From positions 5,642,001-5,706,000 of the forward strand of contig NZ_CP107799.1 in assembly GCF_041431135.1 (NCBI RefSeq): a stretch of DNA of 64,000 nucleotides, in the 5' to 3' direction. The translations under genes and the position numbers were made by a program. Of this stretch, positions 40,487 through 48,447 are shown one piece after another; position 1 is the stretch's first letter; every line of letters starts with the position of its first letter. The notes under the pieces were generated by a model. It was not told the origin of the DNA and did not search any database. It was given only the letters and a program-made list of their open reading frames with translations. This stretch comes from Streptomyces sp. NBC_00554 (GTDB lineage Bacteria; Actinomycetota; Actinomycetes; Streptomycetales; Streptomycetaceae).

Positions 40487-41263
40487 ATGGGCACGCTCGA
40501 CGGACGTGTCGTCCTGATCACCGGAGCGGCGCGCGGTCAGGGGGAGCAGGAGGCCCGGCTGTTCGCGGCCGAGGGTGCCAGGGTCGTCCTGGCCGATGTT
40601 CTCGACGATCAGGGCGAGGATCTCGCCAAGGAGCTCGGTGCGCTGTACGTCCATCTCGACGTGGGTCGCGAGGCCGACTGGGTGGCTGCGGTCGCCGCCG
40701 CGAAGGAGGCGTACGGGAAGGTCGACGGGCTGGTCAACAACGCGGGCATCCTGCGGTTCAACACCCTCGTGGACACCCCGCTCGACGAGTTCATGCAGGT
40801 CGTGCAGGTCAACCAGGTCGGCTGCTTCCTCGGGATCAAGGCCGTGGCCGGGGAGTTGGCCGAGGCCGGCGGCGGCACGATCGTCAACACCGCCTCGTAC
40901 ACGGCGGTGACGGGCATGGCGGCGGTGGGCGCGTATGCGGCGAGCAAGCACGCGATCCTGGGGCTCACCCGGGTCGCCGCGCTGGAGTTGGCGCCCAAGG
41001 GGATACGGGTCAACGCCATGTGTCCGGGGGCGATCGACACGGCCATGAGCAACCCGGCGCAGCTCGATCCGGGGGCCGACACCGAGGAGATGGCGCGGGC
41101 CATCGACGGTCTCTATCGCAAGCTCGTGCCGCTCGGGCGGATCGGCAGGCCGGAGGAGGTGGCGCGGCTCGCGCTCTTCCTCACCGGTGAGGACTCCTCG
41201 TACATCACCGGGCAGCCGTTCGTGATCGACGGCGGCTGGCTCGCGGGCGTCAGCGTCTTCTGA
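40487..41263 (+). CDS. Short-chain dehydrogenase/reductase
   Basis: Classical SDR of about 258 aa: cofactor motif TGAARGQGEQEA, NNAG at the end of beta-4 (LVNNAGILRF), catalytic Ser-Tyr-Lys in NTASYTAVTGMAAVGAYAASKHA, and C-terminal SSYITGQPFVIDGGW. The Asp following beta-2 (LADVLDD) favours NAD+ over NADP+. Similar to hydroxysteroid and 3-hydroxyacyl-type dehydrogenases, but the substrate is open. The ATG at 40487 has AAAGGGGG 5 nt upstream. Operator at 40426. Confidence 0.87.
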   Translation: MGTLDGRVVLITGAARGQGEQEARLFAAEGARVVLADVLDDQGEDLAKELGALYVHLDVGREADWVAAVAAAKEAYGKVDGLVNNAGILRFNTLVDTPLDEFMQVVQVNQVGCFLGIKAVAGELAEAGGGTIVNTASYTAVTGMAAVGAYAASKHAILGLTRVAALELAPKGIRVNAMCPGAIDTAMSNPAQLDPGADTEEMARAIDGLYRKLVPLGRIGRPEEVARLALFLTGEDSSYITGQPFVIDGGWLAGVSVF

Positions 41264-41266
41264 CTC

Positions 41267-41326
41267 CCGTTGCCGACGGCCCCGTTACTGACGACCCGGT
41301 TTCCGATGGCCCGTTTCTGACTGAAC
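41267..41326. repeat. Four degenerate 15-bp tandem units
   Basis: Units start at 41267, 41282, 41297 and 41312 around a CCGTTxCxGACGxCC core. The last unit runs into an operator-like palindrome. They lie between the SDR stop and the LLM promoter. Confidence 0.55.
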
Positions 41327-41340
41327 GTCAACTATTGACG
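41317..41340. promoter_or_regulatory. Overlapping operator-like palindromes
   Basis: CTGACTGAACGTCAA (41317-41331, one mismatch) overlaps the perfect palindrome CGTCAACTATTGACG (41326-41340), 37 bp upstream of the exact operator at 41377. Confidence 0.5.
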
Positions 41341-41376
41341 CTCAAGGGGCTCGGTGGAACAGTCGACTGAGTGGAT

Positions 41377-41391
41377 CTGACGGTACGTCAG
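41377..41391. promoter_or_regulatory. TetR-type operator palindrome
   Basis: CTGACGGTACGTCAG: a perfect 15-bp palindrome apart from its central base, 38 bp before the LLM start. It heads the oxidoreductase/deacylase/aldehyde dehydrogenase operon. Confidence 0.77.
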
Positions 41392-41429
41392 ATCTCTTCG
41401 GAAGAGACTCTTGGGGATGGTGAACCTCC

Positions 41430-42548
41430 TTGGAATTCGGGCTCTTTGTACAGGGATACGTGGGTAAGCGGGCCGAGACCGACCCGCTCGCGGAGCACAA
41501 GGCGCTGATGGAGGAGACCGAGTACGTCATCCAGGCGGACAAGTCCGGCTTCAAGTACGCATGGGCGTCCGAGCACCACTTCCTGGAGGAGTACTCGCAC
41601 CTCTCGGCCAACGACGTCTTCCTCGGCTACCTCGCGCACGCCACCGAGCGCATCCACCTCGGGTCCGGGATCTTCAACCCGCTCGCCCAGGTCAACCACC
41701 CGGTGAAGGTCGCCGAGAAGGTCGCGATGCTCGACCATCTCACCGAGAACCGCTTCGAGTTCGGCAGCGGGCGCGGCGCGGGAAGCCACGAGATCCTCGG
41801 CTTCCTCCCGGGCATCACGGACATGAACTACACGAAGGAGATCTGGGAAGAGACCATCGCCGAGTTCCCGAAGATGTGGCTCCAGGACGAGTACGTCGGG
41901 TTCCAGGGCAAGCACTGGCAGCTCCCGCCGCGCAAGGTCCTCCCCAAGCCGTACGGGAAGTCGCACCCCGCGATGTGGTACGCCGCCGGGTCGCCGCCCT
42001 CGTACGCCATGGCCGCCCGCAAGGGGCTCGGGGTGCTCGGCTTCAGCGTGCAGAAGGTCTCCGACATGGAGTGGGTCCTGGAGCAGTACAAGACGGCGGT
42101 CGTCGATGCGCAGCCGATCGGGGACTTCGTCAACGACAACGTGATGGTGACGACGACCGCGATCTGCGCGCCGACGCACGAGGAGGCGATACGGATCGCG
42201 GTCAGTGGCGGGCTGCACTACCTCCCCTCCCTCGTCTTCCGCTACCACGACACCTTCCCGCGGCCCGAGGGCTTCCCGGTGTGGCCCGAGACGCTCCCCG
42301 AGTACAACGAGGAGTTCGTCGAACTCCTCATCGAGGAGGAGCTGTTGATCTGCGGTGACCCGGCCGAGGTGCTCACCCAGTGCAAGCGGTGGGAGCAGGC
42401 GGGCGCCGACCAGCTCTCCTTCGGTCTGCCGGTCGGGGTCTCGCGGGAGTACACGCTGCAGACGATCAAGCTGATCGGCGAGCACGTGATTCCGAAGATC
42501 GACACGGATCCGGTGCACCGGACGACCAGGTTCCGTCAAACCGTCTAG
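41430..42548 (+). CDS. LLM-class flavin/F420-dependent oxidoreductase
   Basis: Luciferase-like oxidoreductase of 372 aa starting at TTG 41430; no in-frame ATG or GTG fits, and the MEFGLFVQGYV start matches the family. Seen: YAWASEHHFLEEYSHLSANDVFLGYLAHATERIHLGSGIFNP, EKVAMLDHLTENRFEFGSGRGAGSHEILGF and WYAAGSPPSYAMAARKGLG. The EHHF motif and the length place it with monooxygenase-type LLM proteins (limonene- or alkanal-monooxygenase-like) rather than the shorter F420 type at 37.8 kb. It is the first gene of an operon with the deacylase-like and aldehyde dehydrogenase genes (gaps of 14 and 22 bp). Confidence 0.85.
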   Translation: MEFGLFVQGYVGKRAETDPLAEHKALMEETEYVIQADKSGFKYAWASEHHFLEEYSHLSANDVFLGYLAHATERIHLGSGIFNPLAQVNHPVKVAEKVAMLDHLTENRFEFGSGRGAGSHEILGFLPGITDMNYTKEIWEETIAEFPKMWLQDEYVGFQGKHWQLPPRKVLPKPYGKSHPAMWYAAGSPPSYAMAARKGLGVLGFSVQKVSDMEWVLEQYKTAVVDAQPIGDFVNDNVMVTTTAICAPTHEEAIRIAVSGGLHYLPSLVFRYHDTFPRPEGFPVWPETLPEYNEEFVELLIEEELLICGDPAEVLTQCKRWEQAGADQLSFGLPVGVSREYTLQTIKLIGEHVIPKIDTDPVHRTTRFRQTV

Positions 42549-42562
42549 GGGGTTCCTCCGCG

Positions 42563-44293
42563 ATGCTCGACCATCTGATCAAGGGCGCGACCGTCGTGGA
42601 CGGCACGGGCGCCCCCGCGTACACCGCCGATGTGGGGATACGCGACGGCCGTATCGCCGTCATCGGCGAGGTGACGGAGGACGCCAGGACGAGCGAGGAC
42701 GCGCACGGGCTCGTCCTCGCCCCCGGTTTCGTCGACCCGCACACGCACTACGACGCCCAGCTCTTCTGGGACCCGTACGCCACCCCGTCCCTGAACCACG
42801 GGGTGACGACCGTCGCGGGCGGCAACTGTGGCTTCACGCTTGCCCCCTTGAACCCCGCCCGGCCCGAGGACGCCGACTACACGCGGCGCATGATGTCCAA
42901 GGTCGAGGGCATGTCCCTGGTCGCGCTCGAAGAGGGGGCGCCCTGGAGCTGGCACAGCTTCGGGGAGTACCTGGACGCCCTTGAGGGGCGGATCGCCGTC
43001 AACGCGGGCTTCATGGTGGGGCATTGCGCGCTGCGGCGGTACGTGATGGGCGCGGAGGCGGTGGGCGGGCAGCCGACCGAGGTGCAACTCCAGGAGATGC
43101 TGCGGCTGTTCCATGACGCGATGGCCGCCGGAGCCTGGGGCCTTTCCACCACCCAGTCCTCCACGCACTCCGACGGCGACGGGAAGCCGGTCGCCTCGCG
43201 GCACGCGAAACCGGCGGAACTGCTGGCGCTGAGCAGTGCCGTCGGCGAGCACGAGGGCACCCAGATCGAGGCGATCGTCGCGGGCTGCCTCGACCAGTTC
43301 AGCGACGACGAGATCGATCTGTTCGTGGAGATGAGCGCGGCGGCCGGCCGTCCCCTGAATTGGAACGTGCTCACCATCGACGCCGCCGTCCCCGAGCGCG
43401 TCCCCCGGCAGCTGGAGGCGAGCGAACGCGCCCGCAAGTCCGGTGGCCGCATCGTCGCGCTCACCATGCCGATCCTCACCCCCATGAACATGTCGCTGGG
43501 CACCTTCTGCGCGCTGAACCTCATCCCCGGCTGGGGCGAGGTACTCGCGCTCCCCGTGCCCGAGCGGATCGCCCGCCTGCGCGATCCGGACGTGCGGGCC
43601 GAGATGCTGCGGAGGGCCACTTCGAAGGAGGCCGGGGTCTTCCGGCGGCTCGCCAACTTCGGGCGGTACGTCATCGGGGACACCTACAGCGCCGCGAACG
43701 AGGGCCTGACCGGGCGGGTCGTGAAGGACATCGCGGCCGAGCGCGGGCAGGAGCCGTTCGAGTGCCTCGTGGAGATCTGCGCGGCAGACGAGATGCGGAC
43801 CGTGCTGTGGCCGATGCCGACCGACAACGATCCCGACTCGTGGTCCCTGCGGCAGGAGACCTGGCGGCACGAGGACGTCATGCTCGGCGGCTCCGACGCG
43901 GGGGCCCATCTGGACCGCATGTGCGGAGCCCCGTACACGACTCGTTTCATCGGTGACTGCCTGCGCGGGCGGAAGCTCGTGACGCTGGAGCAGGCCGTGA
44001 AGATGCTGACGGACGACCCGGCGCGGCTCTTCGGGCTGCGTGAGCGGGGGCGCCTGGAGGTGGGCTGGCATGCGGATCTCGTCCTCTTCGACCCGGAACG
44101 GATCGACGCCGGCAAGGCCACCCTGGTGCACGACCTGCCGGGTGACAGTCCGCGCCTCGACTCGAAGGCGATCGGCATAACCGCCGTGTGGGTCAACGGC
44201 GTTGAGGCGATCAGGAGTGATGTGGTGACGGGTTCGGTGCCGGGGAAGGTGCTCCGGTCCGGTCGGGACACGCGGACGGTGAGCACCAAGTGA
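42563..44293 (+). CDS. N-acyl-D-amino-acid deacylase-like amidohydrolase
   Basis: Metal-dependent amidohydrolase of 576 aa. Seen: metal site GFVDPHTHYDAQLFWDP (His60, His62), TTVAGGNCGFTLAP, GAWGLSTTQSSTHSDGDGKPVASRHA, and the C-terminal catalytic segment VMLGGSDAGAHLDRMCGAPY. This is the D-aminoacylase/dihydroorotase-like branch that hydrolyses amide bonds, but many members near CoA and LLM genes have no known substrate. It starts at ATG 42563, 14 bp after the LLM gene, and is followed by the aldehyde dehydrogenase. It probably opens a ring or cleaves an amide or lactam in the pathway (inference). Confidence 0.84.
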   Translation: MLDHLIKGATVVDGTGAPAYTADVGIRDGRIAVIGEVTEDARTSEDAHGLVLAPGFVDPHTHYDAQLFWDPYATPSLNHGVTTVAGGNCGFTLAPLNPARPEDADYTRRMMSKVEGMSLVALEEGAPWSWHSFGEYLDALEGRIAVNAGFMVGHCALRRYVMGAEAVGGQPTEVQLQEMLRLFHDAMAAGAWGLSTTQSSTHSDGDGKPVASRHAKPAELLALSSAVGEHEGTQIEAIVAGCLDQFSDDEIDLFVEMSAAAGRPLNWNVLTIDAAVPERVPRQLEASERARKSGGRIVALTMPILTPMNMSLGTFCALNLIPGWGEVLALPVPERIARLRDPDVRAEMLRRATSKEAGVFRRLANFGRYVIGDTYSAANEGLTGRVVKDIAAERGQEPFECLVEICAADEMRTVLWPMPTDNDPDSWSLRQETWRHEDVMLGGSDAGAHLDRMCGAPYTTRFIGDCLRGRKLVTLEQAVKMLTDDPARLFGLRERGRLEVGWHADLVLFDPERIDAGKATLVHDLPGDSPRLDSKAIGITAVWVNGVEAIRSDVVTGSVPGKVLRSGRDTRTVSTK

Positions 44294-44315
44294 GCGACGC
44301 CCCTGAGAGGTTCAA

Positions 44316-45767
44316 GTGACCGAGGAGCAGCGGTTGTTCATCGGCGGCTCGTGGGTGGTGCCCGACCACGGGTTCTACGAGGTGACCGACCCGGCGAGCG
44401 AGGGTGTCGTCGGGCTGGCGCCGGAGGCCTCGCGGGAGCAGGTGCGGGCGGCCGCCGCCGCGGCCCGCGAGGCCTTCGGGCCGTGGTCCCGTACACCTGC
44501 CGAGGAACGCGCCGCCGTCCTCGAAAGGGCCGCCGGGATCATCCGGCGCAACCTCGTTCCGTACGCCGAACTCGCCCAGGCCGAGAGTGGCGCCACCACC
44601 GGGACGGCGCGCGCGATGCAGGTGGGCGTGGGCATGGCCCGCTTCCACCGCTACGCGCGCATCGAACCCGTCGAGCAGCCGCTGCCGCCGCAGATCAACG
44701 AGGCCGGGCCCTTCGGTGGAGCGGCCGTGATGGGCGCCCTGGCCGTACGCCAGCCCGTAGGCGTCGTCACCTGCATCACCTCCTACAACAACCCCTGGGC
44801 CAACCCGGCCGGCAAGATCGCCCCCGCTCTCGCCATGGGCAACACGGTGGTCGTGAAGCCCGCCCCGCAGGACCCCCTCTCCGTGTACCGGATGGCGGAG
44901 GCCCTGGAGGCGGCGGGTGTCCCGCCCGGGGTCGTGAACGTGGTGAGCGGTACGGGGCCGGAGGTCGGCGAGGCCGCGGTCGACTCCCCGGACGTCGACA
45001 TGGTCAGCTTCACCGGATCGACCGCCGTCGGGCAGCGCATCGCCGAGGTGTGCGGGCGCGGGATGAAGCGGCAGCTGATGGAGCTGGGCGGCAAGGGCGC
45101 GGCGGTCGTCTTCGACGACGCCGACCTGGAGTCGGCGGTGTCGGGGATCGGGACGACGTTCTCCTTCTACAGCGGGCAGATCTGCACGGCGCCGACGCGG
45201 GTGCTGGTGCAGCGTGGCGTGCACGACCGGCTGGTCGAGCAACTCGCCGCGTACGCCGGTCATTTGAAGGTCGGGGATCCGCGGGAGCCGGGCACGGTCG
45301 TCGGCCCGGTCATCTCCGCGGCCCATCGCGACCGGGTCGAGTCGTACGTCGAACTCGGCCGGAAGGAAGGGGCGCGGGTGGTCGCGGGCGGTCAACGGCC
45401 GCCGTACGAGCGCGGGTTCTACGTCGCCCCCACCCTCCTCGCCGACTGCACCCCGGACATGCGGGTGGTCCGCGAGGAGATCTTCGGCCCTGTCGTCGTG
45501 GTCGTCCCCTTCGGCGACGAGGAGGAGGGCATCGCCCTCGCCAACGACAGCGACTACGGCCTCATCGACTACGTCTGGTCCGGCGACGTCGCCCGCGCCT
45601 TCCGCGTCGCCCGGCGGCTCCGCGCAGGCGGGGTCGGCGTCAACACCGTCGGCCGCAACATGGAGGCACCGTTCGGCGGCTTCAAGAAGAGCGGGGTCGG
45701 GCGGGACGTGGGGTCGTACGCCCTGCACGCGTACAGCGAGGTGCAGGCGATCGTGTGGCCGGGGTGA
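44316..45767 (+). CDS. NAD(P)-dependent aldehyde dehydrogenase
   Basis: Aldehyde dehydrogenase of 483 aa. Seen: TSYNNPWANPAGKIAPALAMGN, VKPAPQDPLS (Lys181), FTGSTAVGQRI, general base Glu256 in MELGGK, catalytic Cys290 in SGQICTAPT, and EEIFGPVVVVVPF. GTG start with GAGAGG 5 nt upstream. Third gene of the operon; it would oxidise the aldehyde produced upstream (for example by the LLM monooxygenase) to an acid that the acyl-CoA synthetases could activate. Confidence 0.9.
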   Translation: MTEEQRLFIGGSWVVPDHGFYEVTDPASEGVVGLAPEASREQVRAAAAAAREAFGPWSRTPAEERAAVLERAAGIIRRNLVPYAELAQAESGATTGTARAMQVGVGMARFHRYARIEPVEQPLPPQINEAGPFGGAAVMGALAVRQPVGVVTCITSYNNPWANPAGKIAPALAMGNTVVVKPAPQDPLSVYRMAEALEAAGVPPGVVNVVSGTGPEVGEAAVDSPDVDMVSFTGSTAVGQRIAEVCGRGMKRQLMELGGKGAAVVFDDADLESAVSGIGTTFSFYSGQICTAPTRVLVQRGVHDRLVEQLAAYAGHLKVGDPREPGTVVGPVISAAHRDRVESYVELGRKEGARVVAGGQRPPYERGFYVAPTLLADCTPDMRVVREEIFGPVVVVVPFGDEEEGIALANDSDYGLIDYVWSGDVARAFRVARRLRAGGVGVNTVGRNMEAPFGGFKKSGVGRDVGSYALHAYSEVQAIVWPG

Positions 45768-45773
45768 CCTGCC

Positions 45774-45809
45774 CGTAGCGATGCTACGGCCAAAGGTAGC
45801 GTTGCTACC
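45774..45809. promoter_or_regulatory. Paired operators of the SDR-TetR operon
   Basis: Two palindromes, CGTAGCGATGCTACG (45774-45788) and GGTAGCGTTGCTACC (45795-45809), centres 21 bp apart. A third partial copy, GTTAGCGTTG, follows at about 45818. They are distinct from the CTGAC motif and are probably bound by the TetR at 47625. Confidence 0.7.
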
Positions 45810-45879
45810 GTCTAAGTGTTAGCGTTGTTCCTGTGGGGAAGCGAAGACCGCTACCCCAGTCTCGACAGGGAGCAACGTC

Positions 45880-46635
45880 ATGAGTGAGCAGTCCACCAGC
45901 AGTCCTACCCTCCGTGTCGCCGTCGTCACCGGTGGTTCGCGTGGGATCGGCCGTGAGACCGCCGAGCGCCTCGCCGCCGACGGATTTGCCGTCGTCGTCA
46001 ATTACGCGGGCAATGAGGCCGAGGCCGACAAGGCCGTCGCCGCGATCACCGAGAAGGGCGGGCAGGCGGTCGCCGTCCGTGCCGATGTGGCCGACGAGAG
46101 CGAGGTCGCGGCCCTCTTCGACGCGGCGGAGAACACGTACGGCGGGGTCGACGTCGTCGTCCACGCGGCGGGTGTCATGGCGCTGGCCCCGCTCGTCGAC
46201 CTCGACCTCGACGCCCTCGACCGGATGCACCGCACCAACATCCGCGGCACCTTCGTCGTCGACCAGCAGGCCGCGCGCCGGCTGCGCGCGGGCGGCGCGA
46301 TCATCAACTTCTCCAGCTCCGTGCTGGCGCTCGCGATCCCCGGATACAGCGCGTACGCCGCCACCAAGGGCGCCGTCGAGGCCGTCACCCTGATCCTCGC
46401 CCGCGAGATGCGCGGCCGGGACATCACCGTCAACGCGGTGGCCCCCGGCCCGACCGCCACCGCCCTGTTCCTGGACGGCAAGGACGAGGAGACCATCGCG
46501 CGGATGGCCGCCCAGCCGCCGCTGGAGCGCCTCGGCACCCCCGAGGACATCGCCGGGGTCGTCTCCTTCCTCGCCGGTCCTGCCGGCCGCTGGGTCAACG
46601 GCCAGGTCCTCCGGGCCAACGGCGGCATCGCTTAA
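45880..46635 (+). CDS. Short-chain dehydrogenase/reductase
   Basis: Classical SDR of 251 aa: VAVVTGGSRGIGRETAERLAADG, VVVNYAGN after beta-2, VVVHAAGV, catalytic INFSSSVLALAIPGYSAYAATKGAVEAV, and C-terminal WVNGQVLRANGGIA. FabG-like glucose/3-oxoacyl reductase group. First gene of an SDR-SDR-TetR operon under the paired GTAGC operators. Substrate unknown; its NYAGN loop suggests NADPH use. Confidence 0.87.
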   Translation: MSEQSTSSPTLRVAVVTGGSRGIGRETAERLAADGFAVVVNYAGNEAEADKAVAAITEKGGQAVAVRADVADESEVAALFDAAENTYGGVDVVVHAAGVMALAPLVDLDLDALDRMHRTNIRGTFVVDQQAARRLRAGGAIINFSSSVLALAIPGYSAYAATKGAVEAVTLILAREMRGRDITVNAVAPGPTATALFLDGKDEETIARMAAQPPLERLGTPEDIAGVVSFLAGPAGRWVNGQVLRANGGIA

Positions 46636-46686
46636 GCCCCTCAAGCCCCTCAAGCCCCTCAAGCCCCTCAAGCCCCTCAAGCCACT
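46634..46686 (+). repeat. 9-bp tandem repeat in the operon gap
   Basis: AAGCCCCTC is repeated five times exactly (46634-46678) plus a partial copy, starting inside the stop codon of the first SDR. Replication-slippage type; the copy number may vary between strains. Confidence 0.75.
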
Positions 46687-46699
46687 AAGGAGTTCTGCC

Positions 46700-47596
46700 A
46701 TGAGCAAGGTCATCGTCATCACCGGCGCCGGGTCCGGCTTCGGCGCCCTCTCCGCCCGCGCACTCGCCCGAGCAGGGCACACCGTCTACGCCGCGATGCG
46801 TGACATAACCGGCCGCAACGCGGACCGGGTCAAGGAGGCCGAGGCGTACGCCGCCGAGCACCAGGTGGACCTGCGTACGGTCGAACTGGACGTCCTCTCC
46901 CAGGAGTCGGCCGACGCCGCCGTCGCCACGATCCTCGCCGAGGCGGGCCGCCTGGACGTGCTCGTGCACAACGCGGGCCACATGGTGACCGGCCCCACCG
47001 AGGCCTTCACGCCGGAAGAGCTCGCCGCGGTGTACGACACGAACGTGCTCGGCACCCAGCGGGTCAACCGGGCCGCACTGCCGCACCTGCGGGCACAGGG
47101 CCACGGCCTGGTGCTGTGGGTCGGCTCCACGTCGACGAGGGGCGGCACCCCGCCGTACCTCGCCCCCTACTTCGCAGCGAAGGCCGCGATGGACTCGCTC
47201 GCGGTGTCGTACGCCGCCGAGCTCGCCCGCTTCGACATCGAGACCACCATCGTCGTGCCGGGCTCCTTCACCTCCGGCACCAACCACTTCGCCACCGGCG
47301 GACACCCCGCCGAGCAGACCGTCATCCCCGCGTACGAGGAGCGCTACGCGGGCCTGATGGACCAGGTCTCCCAGCGCCTCGCCGCCCTCGCGCCCGCCGA
47401 CGCGGACGTGTCCCAGGTGGCCGACGCGATCGTCGGGATCGTCGACACCCCGCACGGCGAGCGGCCCTTCCGGGTCCACATCGACCCGGCGAACGACGGC
47501 TCCGAAGAGGTCAGCCGGGTCGCGGACCGCATCCGCGCCGAGTTCCTGAAGCGGATCGGCCTGGAAGACCTCCTCGCCCCCCATCAGGGGGTCTGA
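46700..47596 (+). CDS. Short-chain dehydrogenase/reductase
   Basis: SDR of 298 aa: VIVITGAGSGFGALSARALARAG, AAMRD after beta-2 (NADP-type), VLVHNAGH, LVLWVGSTSTRGGTPPYLAPYFAAKAAMDSLA with Ser-Tyr-Lys, and a C-terminal extension. Resembles the retinol/17-beta-hydroxysteroid-like extended classical SDRs. AAGGAG precedes the ATG. Second gene of the operon; the tetR start follows 28 bp after its stop. Confidence 0.86.
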   Translation: MSKVIVITGAGSGFGALSARALARAGHTVYAAMRDITGRNADRVKEAEAYAAEHQVDLRTVELDVLSQESADAAVATILAEAGRLDVLVHNAGHMVTGPTEAFTPEELAAVYDTNVLGTQRVNRAALPHLRAQGHGLVLWVGSTSTRGGTPPYLAPYFAAKAAMDSLAVSYAAELARFDIETTIVVPGSFTSGTNHFATGGHPAEQTVIPAYEERYAGLMDQVSQRLAALAPADADVSQVADAIVGIVDTPHGERPFRVHIDPANDGSEEVSRVADRIRAEFLKRIGLEDLLAPHQGV

Positions 47597-47609
47597 ACAC
47601 GTGGCATCC

Positions 47610-47624
47610 GTTAGCGTCGCTACC
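47610..47624. promoter_or_regulatory. Operator-like palindrome at the tetR start
   Basis: GTTAGCGTCGCTACC, a close match to GGTAGC-N3-GCTACC, ends directly before the GTG at 47625. Suggests additional autoregulation inside the operon. Confidence 0.6.
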
Positions 47625-48329
47625 GTGAGTACGAAAGCGCGCATTCTCGAAGTGGCGGCCGCGCTGGTCGCCGAGTCCCCGGACGGGGATGTCTCGACCC
47701 GGGCGGTCTGCGAGGCCGCCGGGGTCGGCGCCCCGGCGCTCTACCGCCACTTCGGGGACAAGGAGGGCCTGCTGTCGGCGGTCGTCGACCACGGCTGGGA
47801 CAAGTACCTGGCGACCAAACGCCACCGCGACCCCGGCACGGACCCCGTCCAGGACCTGCGCGACGGCTGGGACACCCACACCGAGTTCGCCCTCCAGAAC
47901 CCGAACCTCTACCGCCTGATGAACTCCCCGGCGATGCGCACACCCCCGGCCGCGGCCCTGGAAGCCCACCAGATCCTCACCTCGGACCTCCAACGCGCCG
48001 CCGAGCAGGGCAGGTTGCGCCTCGCCCCGGAACTCGCCGCCCAGATAATCATGTCCGCCAACGTCGGCATCGCCCTGATGCTGGTCTCGCGCCCGGCGAC
48101 CTTCACCGACAAGACGGTGTCGCGGCGGGTACGGGACGCGGTGCATGCGGTGGTCTTCACACCGGAGGTGATGGCCTCGAACGAGTCGCCCGAGGCCGAA
48201 CAGGAGGTACGGGTCCCCGCCACGGCCGCCCGCCTCAGCGCCCTCCTGAGCCAGTCCACGCCCCCGGGCCTCACCCCCGCCGAAACGACTCTCCTCACAG
48301 AGTGGCTGAACCGCCTCTCGAACGAGTGA
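47625..48329 (+). CDS. TetR-family transcriptional regulator of the SDR operon
   Basis: TetR-type regulator of about 234 aa: helix-turn-helix DVSTRAVCEAAGVGAPALYRHFGDKEGLLSAVVDHGWDKYL, then a helical ligand domain and C-terminal TPAETTLLTEWLNRLSNE. The GTG at 47625 is preferred over that at 47601, because the palindrome at 47610 would otherwise be coding. It probably controls the SDR-SDR-TetR operon through the GTAGC palindromes. The last 62 bp of the gene are duplicated at 51494-51555. Confidence 0.84.
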   Translation: MSTKARILEVAAALVAESPDGDVSTRAVCEAAGVGAPALYRHFGDKEGLLSAVVDHGWDKYLATKRHRDPGTDPVQDLRDGWDTHTEFALQNPNLYRLMNSPAMRTPPAAALEAHQILTSDLQRAAEQGRLRLAPELAAQIIMSANVGIALMLVSRPATFTDKTVSRRVRDAVHAVVFTPEVMASNESPEAEQEVRVPATAARLSALLSQSTPPGLTPAETTLLTEWLNRLSNE

Positions 48330-48447
48330 GCACGAGTGAGCACGAGAAGGCCCCCACGGTCGTGCCCAACGATCTTTGTCGTTCGAGCCGGGCATTCAGG
48401 TGATTTCGGTATGACCACCGATTTAGAGCTACTTAGTATCTGGTTCC

